Shown: piece by piece, positions 16,376-24,193 of the stretch
Position numbering within the stretch: the first letter of the stretch is position 1
Layout of the letters: each line of letters opens with the position of its first letter
Assembly: GCF_900094555.1 (NCBI RefSeq)
Contig: NZ_FMAC01000009.1
Span: 220,063-284,062 of the forward strand
Direction: 5' to 3'
DNA length: 64,000 nt
Origin: Martinezella hainanensis
Lineage (GTDB): Bacteria > Pseudomonadota > Alphaproteobacteria > Rhizobiales > Rhizobiaceae
Program-made: the position numbers and the translations under genes
The notes under the pieces: model-generated
The model's database searches: none
What the model saw: the letters and a program-made list of their open reading frames with translations, nothing else
What the model was told of the DNA's origin: nothing

Positions 16376-17872
16376 TTACTTCATCGTCGGCATGACGAAT
16401 TCCGCACCGTCCTTGATGCCGGACGGCCAGCGGGCGGTGATCGTCTTGGTGCGCGTCCAAAACTTGATGGAATCCGTGCCATGCTGGTTGAGATCGCCGA
16501 AGCTGGAAGCCTTCCAGCCACCGAAGGAATGGTAGGCGAGCGGAACCGGGATCGGAACGTTGACGCCGATCATGCCGATGTTGATGCGCGAGGCGAAGTC
16601 GCGGGCCGCATCGCCGTCACGGGTGTAGATGGCGACGCCGTTGCCGTATTCGTGCTTCATCGGCAGGTCGAGCGCTTCTTCGTAGTTCTTGGCGCGAACG
16701 ACGGAGAGAACCGGTCCGAAGATCTCGGTCTTGTAGATGTCCATGTCGGGCTTTACGTGGTCGAACAGCGTGCCGCCGACGAAATAGCCATCCTCATAGC
16801 CCTGCAGCTTGAAGCCACGGCCGTCGACGACCAGCTTGGCGCCCTCCTCGACACCGCGGTTGATCAGGCCGGTGACGCGGTTATAGGCATCCTTGGTGAC
16901 GAGCGGGCCGAGATCGGCCTTATCGTCGGTATAGGGGCCGATGCGCAGGGATTCGATCTTCGGTACCAGCTTCTCAACGAGACGGTTGGCCGTGTCTTCG
17001 CCGACCGGGACGGCGACCGATACCGCCATGCAGCGCTCGCCAGCCGAACCGTAGCCGGCGCCCATCAGCGCGTTGACGGCCTGGTCCATGTCGGCATCGG
17101 GCATGATGATCATGTGGTTCTTGGCGCCGCCGAAGCACTGCGCGCGCTTGCCGTTCATGGCAGCCGTTCCATAGACGTAGCGGGCAATCGGCGTGGAACC
17201 GACGAAGGAAACGGCAGCGATATCCGGATCGGTCAGGATGGCGTCGACGGCGGCCTTGTCACCATTGACGACGTTGAGAATGCCTGCCGGCAGACCGGCT
17301 TCGATCATCAATTCGGCGAGACGGAGCGGCACGGACGGATCACGCTCGGACGGCTTCAGGATGAAGGCATTGCCACAAGCGATTGCCGGCGCAAACATCC
17401 ACATCGGGATCATGGCCGGGAAGTTGAACGGCGTAATGCCGGCGCCGACGCCAACGGGCTGGCGGATGGAGTACATGTCGATCGCCGGGCCGGCACCCTC
17501 GGTGAATTCGCCCTTCTGCAGGTGCGGGATGCCGCAGACGAATTCGCAGACTTCCAGACCGCGAATGACGTCGCCCTTGGAATCTTCGACCGTCTTGCCG
17601 TGCTCCTTGGAGAGCAAGGTGGCAAGTTCATCCATGTTCTTGTTCAAAAGCTCGACGAACTTGAAGAAGACGCGGGCGCGGCGCTGCGGGTTGGTAGCAG
17701 CCCATTTCGGCTGCGCGGCCTTGGCGTTTTCGACGGCTGCGCGGATTTCCTCGACGCTCGCAAGCGCGACGGTTGCCTGCATTTCGCCGGTTGCCGGATT
17801 GTAAACCTTGCTGCTGCGCCCGCTCGTGCCGGCGACGTGCTTGCCGCCGATGAAATGACCGATCTCACGCAT
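16376..17872 (-). CDS. mmsA: methylmalonate-semialdehyde dehydrogenase (CoA-acylating)
   Basis: A 498-residue aldehyde dehydrogenase of the MmsA/IolA subgroup. The N-terminus REIGHFIGGKHVAGTSGR and the catalytic Cys in GSAGERCMAVSVAV are diagnostic; VGAGITPFNFPAMIPMWM and SFGGWKASSFGD are other MmsA blocks. It converts (methyl)malonate semialdehyde with NAD+ and CoA to propionyl-CoA or acetyl-CoA in valine and myo-inositol degradation. ATG 17872 follows GAGGAGGCACATCC. No other valine or inositol genes adjoin. A divergent LysR-type gene begins 141 bases away, and the shared region carries repeated TGTGCAAA elements, so LysR control is likely. Confidence 0.95.
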   Translation of the reverse strand: MREIGHFIGGKHVAGTSGRSSKVYNPATGEMQATVALASVEEIRAAVENAKAAQPKWAATNPQRRARVFFKFVELLNKNMDELATLLSKEHGKTVEDSKGDVIRGLEVCEFVCGIPHLQKGEFTEGAGPAIDMYSIRQPVGVGAGITPFNFPAMIPMWMFAPAIACGNAFILKPSERDPSVPLRLAELMIEAGLPAGILNVVNGDKAAVDAILTDPDIAAVSFVGSTPIARYVYGTAAMNGKRAQCFGGAKNHMIIMPDADMDQAVNALMGAGYGSAGERCMAVSVAVPVGEDTANRLVEKLVPKIESLRIGPYTDDKADLGPLVTKDAYNRVTGLINRGVEEGAKLVVDGRGFKLQGYEDGYFVGGTLFDHVKPDMDIYKTEIFGPVLSVVRAKNYEEALDLPMKHEYGNGVAIYTRDGDAARDFASRINIGMIGVNVPIPVPLAYHSFGGWKASSFGDLNQHGTDSIKFWTRTKTITARWPSGIKDGAEFVMPTMK

Positions 17873-17919
17873 GGATGTGCCTCCTCGTTTTCTTGGATGG
17901 CCACAGGATGGCACTTCAA

Positions 17920-18014
17920 TTTGCACAAATCAATGAGCTGTTATAAGCAACCGTTGTGCAAAAATTAAAGTCCTTGCTGTGCAAAAGAGGCCTATCCGAA
18001 AGGGGATGTGCAAA
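17920..18014. promoter_or_regulatory. TGTGCAAA repeat cluster between mmsA and its LysR gene
   Basis: The element occurs three times in direct orientation (starts 17955, 17978, 18007) and once inverted as TTTGCACA (17920-17927). The copies flank and overlap the start regions of both divergent genes. Such half-site arrays are common for LysR-type regulators that bind several turns of the helix. Confidence 0.5.
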
Positions 18015-18895
18015 TGGACTGGGACGATGTCCGCATGTTTCTGGCCGTGGCGCGCACCGGGCAGATTCTCGCCGCCTCCAAAAGGCTCGGCGTCAACCAC
18101 GCTACCCTCTCCCGCCGGGTAACGACGCTGGAGGAGCGGTTGAAGACGCGGCTGCTGGTGCGCCGCACCAATGGCTGCGATCTGACGGCGGAAGGCGAGA
18201 TCTTCCTGCACGCAGCCGAGCGCATGGAAACGGAGATGCTGCGCGCGCAGGCCAGCGTCGGCCACCTCGACAGCGCCATTACGGGGACAGTGCGGATCGG
18301 CGCACCCGATGGCTTCGGCGTCTCCTTCCTGGCGCCCCGGCTCGGGAGGCTGATTGCCCGCTATCCCGAGCTTCGCATCCAGCTCGTGCCCGTTCCCCGC
18401 TCCTTTTCGCTGTCGCAGCGCGAGGCCGATATCGCGATCACGCTTGAACGCCCGGAACAGGGCCGTCTGGTTTCATCGAAGCTGACGGACTACACGCTCG
18501 GGCTCTATGCCTCGAAAACCTATCTGGAACAGGCCGGGCTGCCCGACAGCGTCGAGGCGTTAAAGCTGCATCCGCGCGTCGGCTATGTCGAAGACCTGAT
18601 CTTTACCGCATCGCTGAATTTCTCAGGCGAGATCATGCGCAGTTGGGACGCCTCTTTCGAGATCTCAACCGCCATCGGCCAGACGGAAGCCGTGCGCTCC
18701 GGCGCCGGCATCGGCATTCTGCATGATTACATCGCCAGGCAGTTTCCGGAGCTGACCCGCATCCTGCCCGATGTCTCCATCAAGCGTGCCTACTGGACGA
18801 CCTATCATGAAAGTGCCCGCGACCTCGTGCGCGTGCGCACCGTTGCGGACTTCCTGCAGGAATTGGTGAGCGAAGAGCGGCGGACCTTCCTATGA
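18014..18895 (+). CDS. LysR-family transcriptional regulator
   Basis: A 293-residue regulator with an N-terminal winged helix (DDVRMFLAVARTGQILAASKRL, VNHATLSRRVTTLEERLKTRLL) and a C-terminal periplasmic-binding-fold effector domain. I prefer the ATG at 18014, eight bases after AGGGG, over the GTG at 18008. It is divergent from mmsA and shares its promoter region, so it probably regulates that dehydrogenase. This subgroup (MDWDDVRMFL start) is common in alphaproteobacteria, where it often controls mmsA; effector unknown. Confidence 0.9.
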   Translation: MDWDDVRMFLAVARTGQILAASKRLGVNHATLSRRVTTLEERLKTRLLVRRTNGCDLTAEGEIFLHAAERMETEMLRAQASVGHLDSAITGTVRIGAPDGFGVSFLAPRLGRLIARYPELRIQLVPVPRSFSLSQREADIAITLERPEQGRLVSSKLTDYTLGLYASKTYLEQAGLPDSVEALKLHPRVGYVEDLIFTASLNFSGEIMRSWDASFEISTAIGQTEAVRSGAGIGILHDYIARQFPELTRILPDVSIKRAYWTTYHESARDLVRVRTVADFLQELVSEERRTFL

Positions 18896-18934
18896 GGTAA
18901 AGTTGGCGGATGCGGCGCCGCTTACAGACAAAGA

Positions 18935-19144
18935 TCACGGCATCAAGCTGCACCACCATGATGGCGCATGCGGCAGCGGCCGGGTCTCGGCATGTTTCGG
19001 CGGCTCCTCGTTCTCGTCGGGATTGGGAACGGGAACTTCATCCGGCAGCCTGTCCGGCTCCGGCTCTTCGATGGGTGGTTTCGGCGTCCAGCCTGGTTCC
19101 GGTATCGGAGGCGACTCGGGGATCGGCTCGTTCGGTACAGACAT
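18935..19144 (-). CDS. small proline-rich acidic protein
   Basis: A 69-residue ORF in which 22 residues are Pro and many of the rest Glu/Asp, with repeats of the kind PIPE, PIEEP, EPEP and PVPNP, ending WWCSLMP. The ATG is preceded by AAAGGAGCGGGC, one of the best ribosome sites in the region, which is the main support for calling it a gene. There is no signal peptide or membrane segment. The composition resembles extended linkers or TonB-like proline arms. It lies convergent to the LysR gene. No function can be assigned. Confidence 0.55.
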   Translation of the reverse strand: MSVPNEPIPESPPIPEPGWTPKPPIEEPEPDRLPDEVPVPNPDENEEPPKHAETRPLPHAPSWWCSLMP

Positions 19145-19334
19145 GCCCGCTCCTTTCGTCTGGTTGCCGATATGGAGACAACGACGAGCGCTGCGGACGG
19201 TTCCAAGATAATTTCGGCAGGCGGCCCGCGTTTGCGAGATGGGCGCGATTTGCCATTCCCCGCCGTTCGTCCCTCGCTGCTGGACAAAGACCGGACGAAG
19301 CCTAGTATTTCAGATAGAGATCAGGGAGGCCAGG

Positions 19335-19484
19335 ATGATGAGCGACAAGAAGCAACAGAAACTGGACGAAAAAGAACACAAGGAACAGGACGATTATCTG
19401 GAAGAAGCGCTGGAAGAGACTTTTCCGGCAAGCGATCCGATATCACCCGGGCACGTGTCGAAGAAGCCTGAAGACAAGAAATAG
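19335..19484 (+). CDS. small conserved-type charged protein (EETFPASDP motif)
   Basis: A 49-residue, highly charged ORF with a Lys/Glu-rich N-terminal half and the compact motif LEEALEETFPASDPI, which I recall from many small proteins of unknown function in alphaproteobacteria. Tandem ATGs at 19335 and 19338 follow AGGGAGG. It lies just upstream of, and convergent with, the tRNA-His gene. Likely a real small cytosolic protein; function unknown. Confidence 0.65.
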   Translation: MMSDKKQQKLDEKEHKEQDDYLEEALEETFPASDPISPGHVSKKPEDKK

Positions 19485-19537
19485 GCTTCAGCGGCCAATG
19501 GCGCCGACATCTGCTACGAACGGATCAAGGGAGATAA

Positions 19538-19614
19538 TGGTACGGTTGGGGGGTCTCGAACCTCCGACCTCAGGTGCCACAAACCTGCGCTCTAACCAAC
19601 TGAGCTACAACCGC
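19538..19614 (-). tRNA. tRNA-His (anticodon GTG)
   Basis: A 77-base cloverleaf with encoded CCA. The acceptor GCGGTTG pairs with CAACCGT (G1-U72 wobble), the D arm is GCTC/GAGC, the anticodon stem CAGGT/ACCTG encloses loop TTGTGGC with anticodon GTG, and the T loop is TTCGAGA. The discriminator is A73 and the base before G1 is T, so neither G-1 nor C73 of ordinary tRNA-His is encoded; this matches the unusual tRNA-His of a clade of alphaproteobacteria that includes Rhizobiales. The T stem GGAGG/CCCCC contains an A51-C63 mismatch. Confidence 0.96.
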
Positions 19615-19642
19615 ACATGCTCGCGTCGCCGCGAACGGGGGT

Positions 19643-19671
19643 GACATACGAGGACTTTGAAATTATTTCAA
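19643..19671 (-). promoter_or_regulatory. probable promoter of tRNA-His
   Basis: On the minus strand TTGAAA (19666-19671) and TATGTC (19643-19648) are separated by exactly 17 bases, about 29 bases before the tRNA. The -35 lies inside a 26-base imperfect palindrome (19651-19676). Confidence 0.6.
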
Positions 19672-19763
19672 GTCCTATCTCCCCGCAATACAAAAAAGCT
19701 TTGCAGATATCCAAATGATGATGCGCGGCCGGATACCGGCCACGCCGGCTTGCGGCGGAAATG

Positions 19764-19800
19764 AAAAGTCCCGCCAGAGGTTTTCACCTGCAGGCGGGAC
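19764..19800 (-). terminator. rho-independent terminator of the phasin gene
   Basis: GTCCCGCC and GGCGGGAC form the base of a stem with an inner AGGT/ACCT helix; on the minus strand it is followed by TTTTCATTT. It begins 32 bases after the phasin stop. Confidence 0.85.
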
Positions 19801-19831
19801 ATTCGTGCCTTGGGAGGCTTATCGGAGGTGA

Positions 19832-20278
19832 TTAGGCCTTGAAGGAGGCCATTGCCTTTTCAGCGGCATCCTTGGCAGGCTTTGCCAGCTTTTCGGCGAC
19901 CTTCTTGGTGGTGTCCTGAATGGACTTGGCCTGCTCGACGGTGACTTCGGCCTGCTTGCGGATGAAAGCCGTCTGAAGTTCGAAGAGTTCGGCAACGGAC
20001 TTGACGCGAAGCAGGGCTTCCATGTGAGCCAGCGAGCTTTCGGCATTGGTGCGCAGAACGTCGATAGCCTTGAGGCCGATTTCTACGGAACCAGCCTGTG
20101 CGGTCTGCACGGTTGCTTCAACCGTCTTGCCGGCTTCTTCGGTAGCAGCCTTCAGCTTGGCAAAGGCTTCCTTGGACTGGGCAGCACCCTTTTCAGCGAA
20201 ATCGCGGAAGGATTCGGAGAACTTGGACGGATCGAATGCAGCCGTTGAAAAAACGTCGTCTTTCTTTACAGTAGCCAT
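19832..20278 (-). CDS. phasin family protein
   Basis: A 148-residue, almost wholly helical, Ala/Lys/Glu-rich protein with the Phasin_2 pattern: FDPSKFSESFRDFAEKGAAQ, LKAATEEAGKTVEATVQTA and a central SSLAHMEALLRVKSVAELFELQTAF block. Phasins coat polyhydroxybutyrate granules and stabilise them. The start follows AGGAGCGTAATC. Its promoter region holds two TGC-N3-GCA dyads of the type bound by PhaR/AniA/PhbF repressors, one overlapping the -35, which fits control by polymer availability. Expected partners phaC and phaR are not in the window. Confidence 0.92.
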   Translation of the reverse strand: MATVKKDDVFSTAAFDPSKFSESFRDFAEKGAAQSKEAFAKLKAATEEAGKTVEATVQTAQAGSVEIGLKAIDVLRTNAESSLAHMEALLRVKSVAELFELQTAFIRKQAEVTVEQAKSIQDTTKKVAEKLAKPAKDAAEKAMASFKA

Positions 20279-20335
20279 GATTACGCTCCTAAAAGGGCCC
20301 TCCCTGAGGCGCCCGTCGTGAACCTGTGTGAGGGG

Positions 20336-20364
20336 TATATAATATAAAATATTGTGCAGTGCAA
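20336..20364 (-). promoter_or_regulatory. phasin promoter
   Basis: On the minus strand TTGCAC (20359-20364) and TATATA (20336-20341) are spaced by 17 bases, about 58 bases upstream of the phasin start. The -35 overlaps the nearer TGC-N3-GCA dyad. Confidence 0.6.
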
Positions 20365-20384
20365 CATATTTGTGCGCCGCACAA
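20352..20384. promoter_or_regulatory. tandem PhaR-like operators upstream of the phasin gene
   Basis: Two TGC-N3-GCA cores occur at 20355-20363 (TGC-AGT-GCA) and 20373-20381 (TGC-GCC-GCA), centres 18 bases apart. The second is embedded in a perfect 15-base palindrome (TTGTGC-GCC-GCACAA, 20370-20384). PhaR-type repressors of polyhydroxybutyrate genes recognise TGC-rich dyads of this design. Confidence 0.6.
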
Positions 20385-20500
20385 GGCGTTAACCTTTCCG
20401 GCCGAAAAATGGGCCGTTCGCTGGACCGAAAAGCGGGGCGCCGTTATTAATAAAGCGTTAAATCACGAGAGGCGATTACGCCCGCAAAACAGGTTGGAAA

Positions 20501-23500
20501 ATGCCCGCAATTCAATATCCGTTCATTGACATTGCCGTGCATCCGCGCGTTCGGGAACGCTTCGCGCGCGGTGAAGCCATGGTCATGTTTTCGACCGGCA
20601 TGGATCGCGTGCTCTGGGCCAACGGCGCCGGCGCCAACCTCTTTGGCTATGACGCCATTTACGATTTTGTCGAACAGGGGCCGAAGTCCGGCGACGTCTC
20701 TTTCCGCCAGATCGAGGCAACGGCGCGCGGCCTTGGTGCTGTCGGCGATCAGCGCACATTCCTGATCCGCATGGCCTCGGGCTTTCAGCGGGCTGTCGTC
20801 AATGCGGCCGTCGAACTCATTCGCATCCAGGCCGGCGAAGAAGCGGTGCTGTTTTCCTCTCCGGTTTCTTCGAAGCCGCTCTCATCGGCCGAATGCGCCA
20901 AGCGCATGATTGGCGGGTTCGATGATCCCGATACACATATGGCCGTCATCGGCCGCGATGGCGAAATCGTCACCGCGTCCGCCGGCTTCCAAACGCTCGG
21001 CGTGACGCCGCAGACAGCGCGGATGTTAACGACCATGGCCGGCGCGCAGCCGGATCGGCTGATCAAGCGGCCGATCTCGACCGCCCATGGTTATCTGCCC
21101 GCCGCCATCGGCAAGCTCTCAGAAATCCCTGCCCTGCATTTGCTCTTCGTGGTCGAGGCTGTGATGAGCCGCCTCGATCCAACCGAAGGCCCTGCCGGTC
21201 ACGAGCGGCCCGCCGCAAACGTGGAACCACAGGCGGAGGAAGCCCGCACGGAACTTGAGGCAGCGGCCGCCGATGAAGCGCCTCAAACCGCTCCGGCGGC
21301 ACCGTTCGGCGACGTTATCGATGCGGTGGCCGATATCGAAGAGCTGGACGAGACGTCGGAATATCGGGAGGACGAGCAACAGGTGGTGGCCCCGGCCGCC
21401 AGAAACCCAAGCGAAGCCGGAACGGAAGCGACTGCTGATGCGAATGGCACGCCCAGCGCGGTTGCCGCAACCGAAGCTCATGTCGATGAGCATCAGCCGG
21501 AAGCCACAACGGCTAGCGAAGATGAAGCTGCCGTAGAGGCGACGGCGGCAGCAGAACCGCCTCCGCCAGAAACCCATACCGATCCGGAAACCCATACCGA
21601 TATTGAAAACACGCCTGCGGAGGGATTCAATTTCAAGCGCAACGGGCGCGCCACCCGTTTTGTCTGGAAGATCGATGCGGCCGGGCATTTCAGCGAGGTT
21701 TCCCGCGAGTTTGCCGATGCGGTCGGACCGCATGCCGCCCAGATTGCCGGCACCGCTTTTGCCGATGTCGCTCGCCGTTTCAATCTCGATCCTGACGGCA
21801 AGATCGCGGAACTATTGGCGCGGCGTGATACATGGTCCGGCCGAACCATCTACTGGCCAGTGGAAGGTACGAACCTGACCGTGCCGGTCGACCTTGCCGC
21901 CCTGCCGACCTATACGCGCAGCCGCGAATTCGACGGCTTCCGAGGCTTCGGCGTTGTCCGCCTGGCGGATGCCGTCGAAGATCCGATGAAGCGCGGCATG
22001 GCGCTCGGCACACAAGCGACCGACGATGCTGCAGCTTTCACCGAACCGGCCGTGGAAGCGGAGGCGGCATCGAATGAGCAGCCGGCTCCCGAAGTCGAAT
22101 CTCCATTGGCGACAGAAGAGATCGAAAGCCCCGCCCGGGATACCGCAGAAACCGGGCCGGTCCCGCATTACGAACCGCCTGCATTGCGGATTTCCGAGAC
22201 ACCGAACCGCCGTGAGTCGGACAAGGTCGTCCGTCTGCACGAGCGCCGGACGGTGACGCAGGCTGCCCTTTCGCTCAGCGAACAGGCAGCTTTCCGCGAA
22301 ATCGCCCGACAGCTCGAGCCCTTCGGCAAGCGCACGGAACCGCCAGCGGAGCAGCCGCACGACGGGCTGCATGAGGAAGGTGCCGATACCCCTCCACAAC
22401 CGAATGCGGCGGACGAAATCCTCTCCGAGGCACCCAAAACGACTGATGGAAATGGCCACGGCGATGACCAGCCGCCGGCAGCGCCAACTATAGAAGAGAA
22501 TGTAGCGCCGCCGGTCGTGAAGCTCGTCGACACTGCGGATGATAACGGCCCGAAAACGGGTGACGAGGCGGCCACCGAAGTTTCGCCGGCATCGGCCGAG
22601 CCAGAAGAGGATTTCGACCCCCTCGATGTTCTGAGCAATGCCATTCCGCCGCGCGTGAAGATGCGCACCGGCCTGTCGTCCGACATCGTCGACCAGCTGC
22701 CGCTCGCCGTTCTCATCCATGCCGGTGATCGGCTGATCCACGGCAATCCGGAATTCCTGCGGCTGACCGGCTATGACAGCCTCGATGAGCTCGAACAGGT
22801 CGGCGGATTGGATGCGCTGTTGCAGCGCAACGATCTGGAGAGCAAGACCGAGCAACCCGGCACGATAATGGTCGTGCGCGCTGACGATGCGCTGGTGCCT
22901 GTCACGGCACGGCTGCAGTCGATCCGCTGGGAAGAAGACGGTACGGCCCTGATGCTGGCGCTGATGCCGGTGGAGAAAAGCGAGCCGCCCGCACCGCCAC
23001 CACAGCCAATTCCTGAAGAAGCTCGCCCCGAGCGCATCCTCGAGAAGGTCGCGAAGCTGCAGGTGGAGATCGAGGAGCTACGCTCGACGCTGGAGACGGC
23101 GACGGACGGCGTCATCATCATCGGCCAGGATGGCGAGATCCGCTCGATGAACCGCTCGGCCAGCGCCCTCTTCAACTATGACGACCAGGAAACCCGCGGC
23201 AAACCTTTCGTCATGCTGTTTGCCCATGAGAGCCAGAAGGCGGTGCTCGACTATCTCGGCGGCCTGTCCGGTCATGGTGTCGCCAGCGTGCTCAACGATG
23301 GCCGCGAAGTGATCGGCCGCGAGGCATCCGGCGGCTTCGTGCCGCTCTTCATGACCATGGGACGCCTCAACTCCTCGAACGGCTACTGCGCCGTCATCCG
23401 CGACATCACGCAGTGGAAGCGGACCGAGGAAGAGCTGCGCAACGCCAAGCGCGCCGCCGAAACCGCCAATGCCCACAAGACGGACTTCCTGGCTCGCGTC

Positions 23501-24175
23501 AGCCATGAAATCCGCACGCCGCTCAACGCCATCATCGGCTTTTCCGACATGATGGCTGGCGAGCGCTTCGGGCCGATCGGCCATTCGCGCTATGTCGAAT
23601 ATGCGACCGATATCGGCCGCTCCGGCCGCCATGTGCTCGATATCGTCAACGATCTCCTCGACATCTCGAAGATCGAAGCCGGCGAGATGGACCTGGATTT
23701 CGCCTCGGTAGGCCTCAACGAGGCGATCACCGAAGCGGTGTCGCTGGTGCAGCCGCAGGCCAACAGCCAGCGCGTCATCATTCGCACGGCGCTGTCGCAA
23801 GCGGTGCCAAATGTCGTCGCCGACCTGCGCTCGATCAAGCAGATCGCGCTGAATATCCTCTCCAATGCCATCCGCTTCACGCCGTCGGGCGGCCAGATCG
23901 TGGTGTCGACAGCCTATGAAGGCAATGGCAGCGTGGTGATGCGCATCAGGGATACCGGCGTCGGCATGACGCGCTCGGAGCTGGAACAGGCGATGAAGCC
24001 CTTCCGGCAGGTCTCGACGAATGCCCGCAAGCGCGGCGACGGCACCGGCCTCGGCCTGCCGCTGACCAAGGCCATGGTCGATGCCAACAGGGCGACCTTC
24101 TCGATCAACTCGGCCCCGAACGAGGGCACTCTGGTCGAGATCACCTTCCCCTCGCCGAGGGTGCTGGCGAACTGA
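20501..24175 (+). CDS. multi-PAS sensor histidine kinase, PleC/DivJ/PdhS type
   Basis: A 1224-residue soluble kinase with no obvious membrane segment. Order of parts: N-terminal PAS-like region (about 10-100); an acidic Ala/Pro/Glu-rich linker (about 225-375); a second PAS-like domain (about 380-500); another low-complexity linker (about 510-710); two more PAS domains (about 720-850 and 855-985); a HisKA domain with phospho-acceptor His1002 in RVSHEIRTPLNAIIGFSDMM; and a HATPase_c domain with Asn1122 in NILSNAIRF, DTGVGM and GDGTGLGLPL. The RFGPIG and LDISKIEAGEMDL blocks match the PleC/DivJ/PdhS group, which signals to the cell-cycle response regulator DivK. The assignment within that group is inference; no response regulator is adjacent. 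It stands alone, divergent from the phasin. Confidence 0.88.
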   Translation: MPAIQYPFIDIAVHPRVRERFARGEAMVMFSTGMDRVLWANGAGANLFGYDAIYDFVEQGPKSGDVSFRQIEATARGLGAVGDQRTFLIRMASGFQRAVVNAAVELIRIQAGEEAVLFSSPVSSKPLSSAECAKRMIGGFDDPDTHMAVIGRDGEIVTASAGFQTLGVTPQTARMLTTMAGAQPDRLIKRPISTAHGYLPAAIGKLSEIPALHLLFVVEAVMSRLDPTEGPAGHERPAANVEPQAEEARTELEAAAADEAPQTAPAAPFGDVIDAVADIEELDETSEYREDEQQVVAPAARNPSEAGTEATADANGTPSAVAATEAHVDEHQPEATTASEDEAAVEATAAAEPPPPETHTDPETHTDIENTPAEGFNFKRNGRATRFVWKIDAAGHFSEVSREFADAVGPHAAQIAGTAFADVARRFNLDPDGKIAELLARRDTWSGRTIYWPVEGTNLTVPVDLAALPTYTRSREFDGFRGFGVVRLADAVEDPMKRGMALGTQATDDAAAFTEPAVEAEAASNEQPAPEVESPLATEEIESPARDTAETGPVPHYEPPALRISETPNRRESDKVVRLHERRTVTQAALSLSEQAAFREIARQLEPFGKRTEPPAEQPHDGLHEEGADTPPQPNAADEILSEAPKTTDGNGHGDDQPPAAPTIEENVAPPVVKLVDTADDNGPKTGDEAATEVSPASAEPEEDFDPLDVLSNAIPPRVKMRTGLSSDIVDQLPLAVLIHAGDRLIHGNPEFLRLTGYDSLDELEQVGGLDALLQRNDLESKTEQPGTIMVVRADDALVPVTARLQSIRWEEDGTALMLALMPVEKSEPPAPPPQPIPEEARPERILEKVAKLQVEIEELRSTLETATDGVIIIGQDGEIRSMNRSASALFNYDDQETRGKPFVMLFAHESQKAVLDYLGGLSGHGVASVLNDGREVIGREASGGFVPLFMTMGRLNSSNGYCAVIRDITQWKRTEEELRNAKRAAETANAHKTDFLARVSHEIRTPLNAIIGFSDMMAGERFGPIGHSRYVEYATDIGRSGRHVLDIVNDLLDISKIEAGEMDLDFASVGLNEAITEAVSLVQPQANSQRVIIRTALSQAVPNVVADLRSIKQIALNILSNAIRFTPSGGQIVVSTAYEGNGSVVMRIRDTGVGMTRSELEQAMKPFRQVSTNARKRGDGTGLGLPLTKAMVDANRATFSINSAPNEGTLVEITFPSPRVLAN

Positions 24176-24193
24176 GAGACAATTGGCTCGCCG

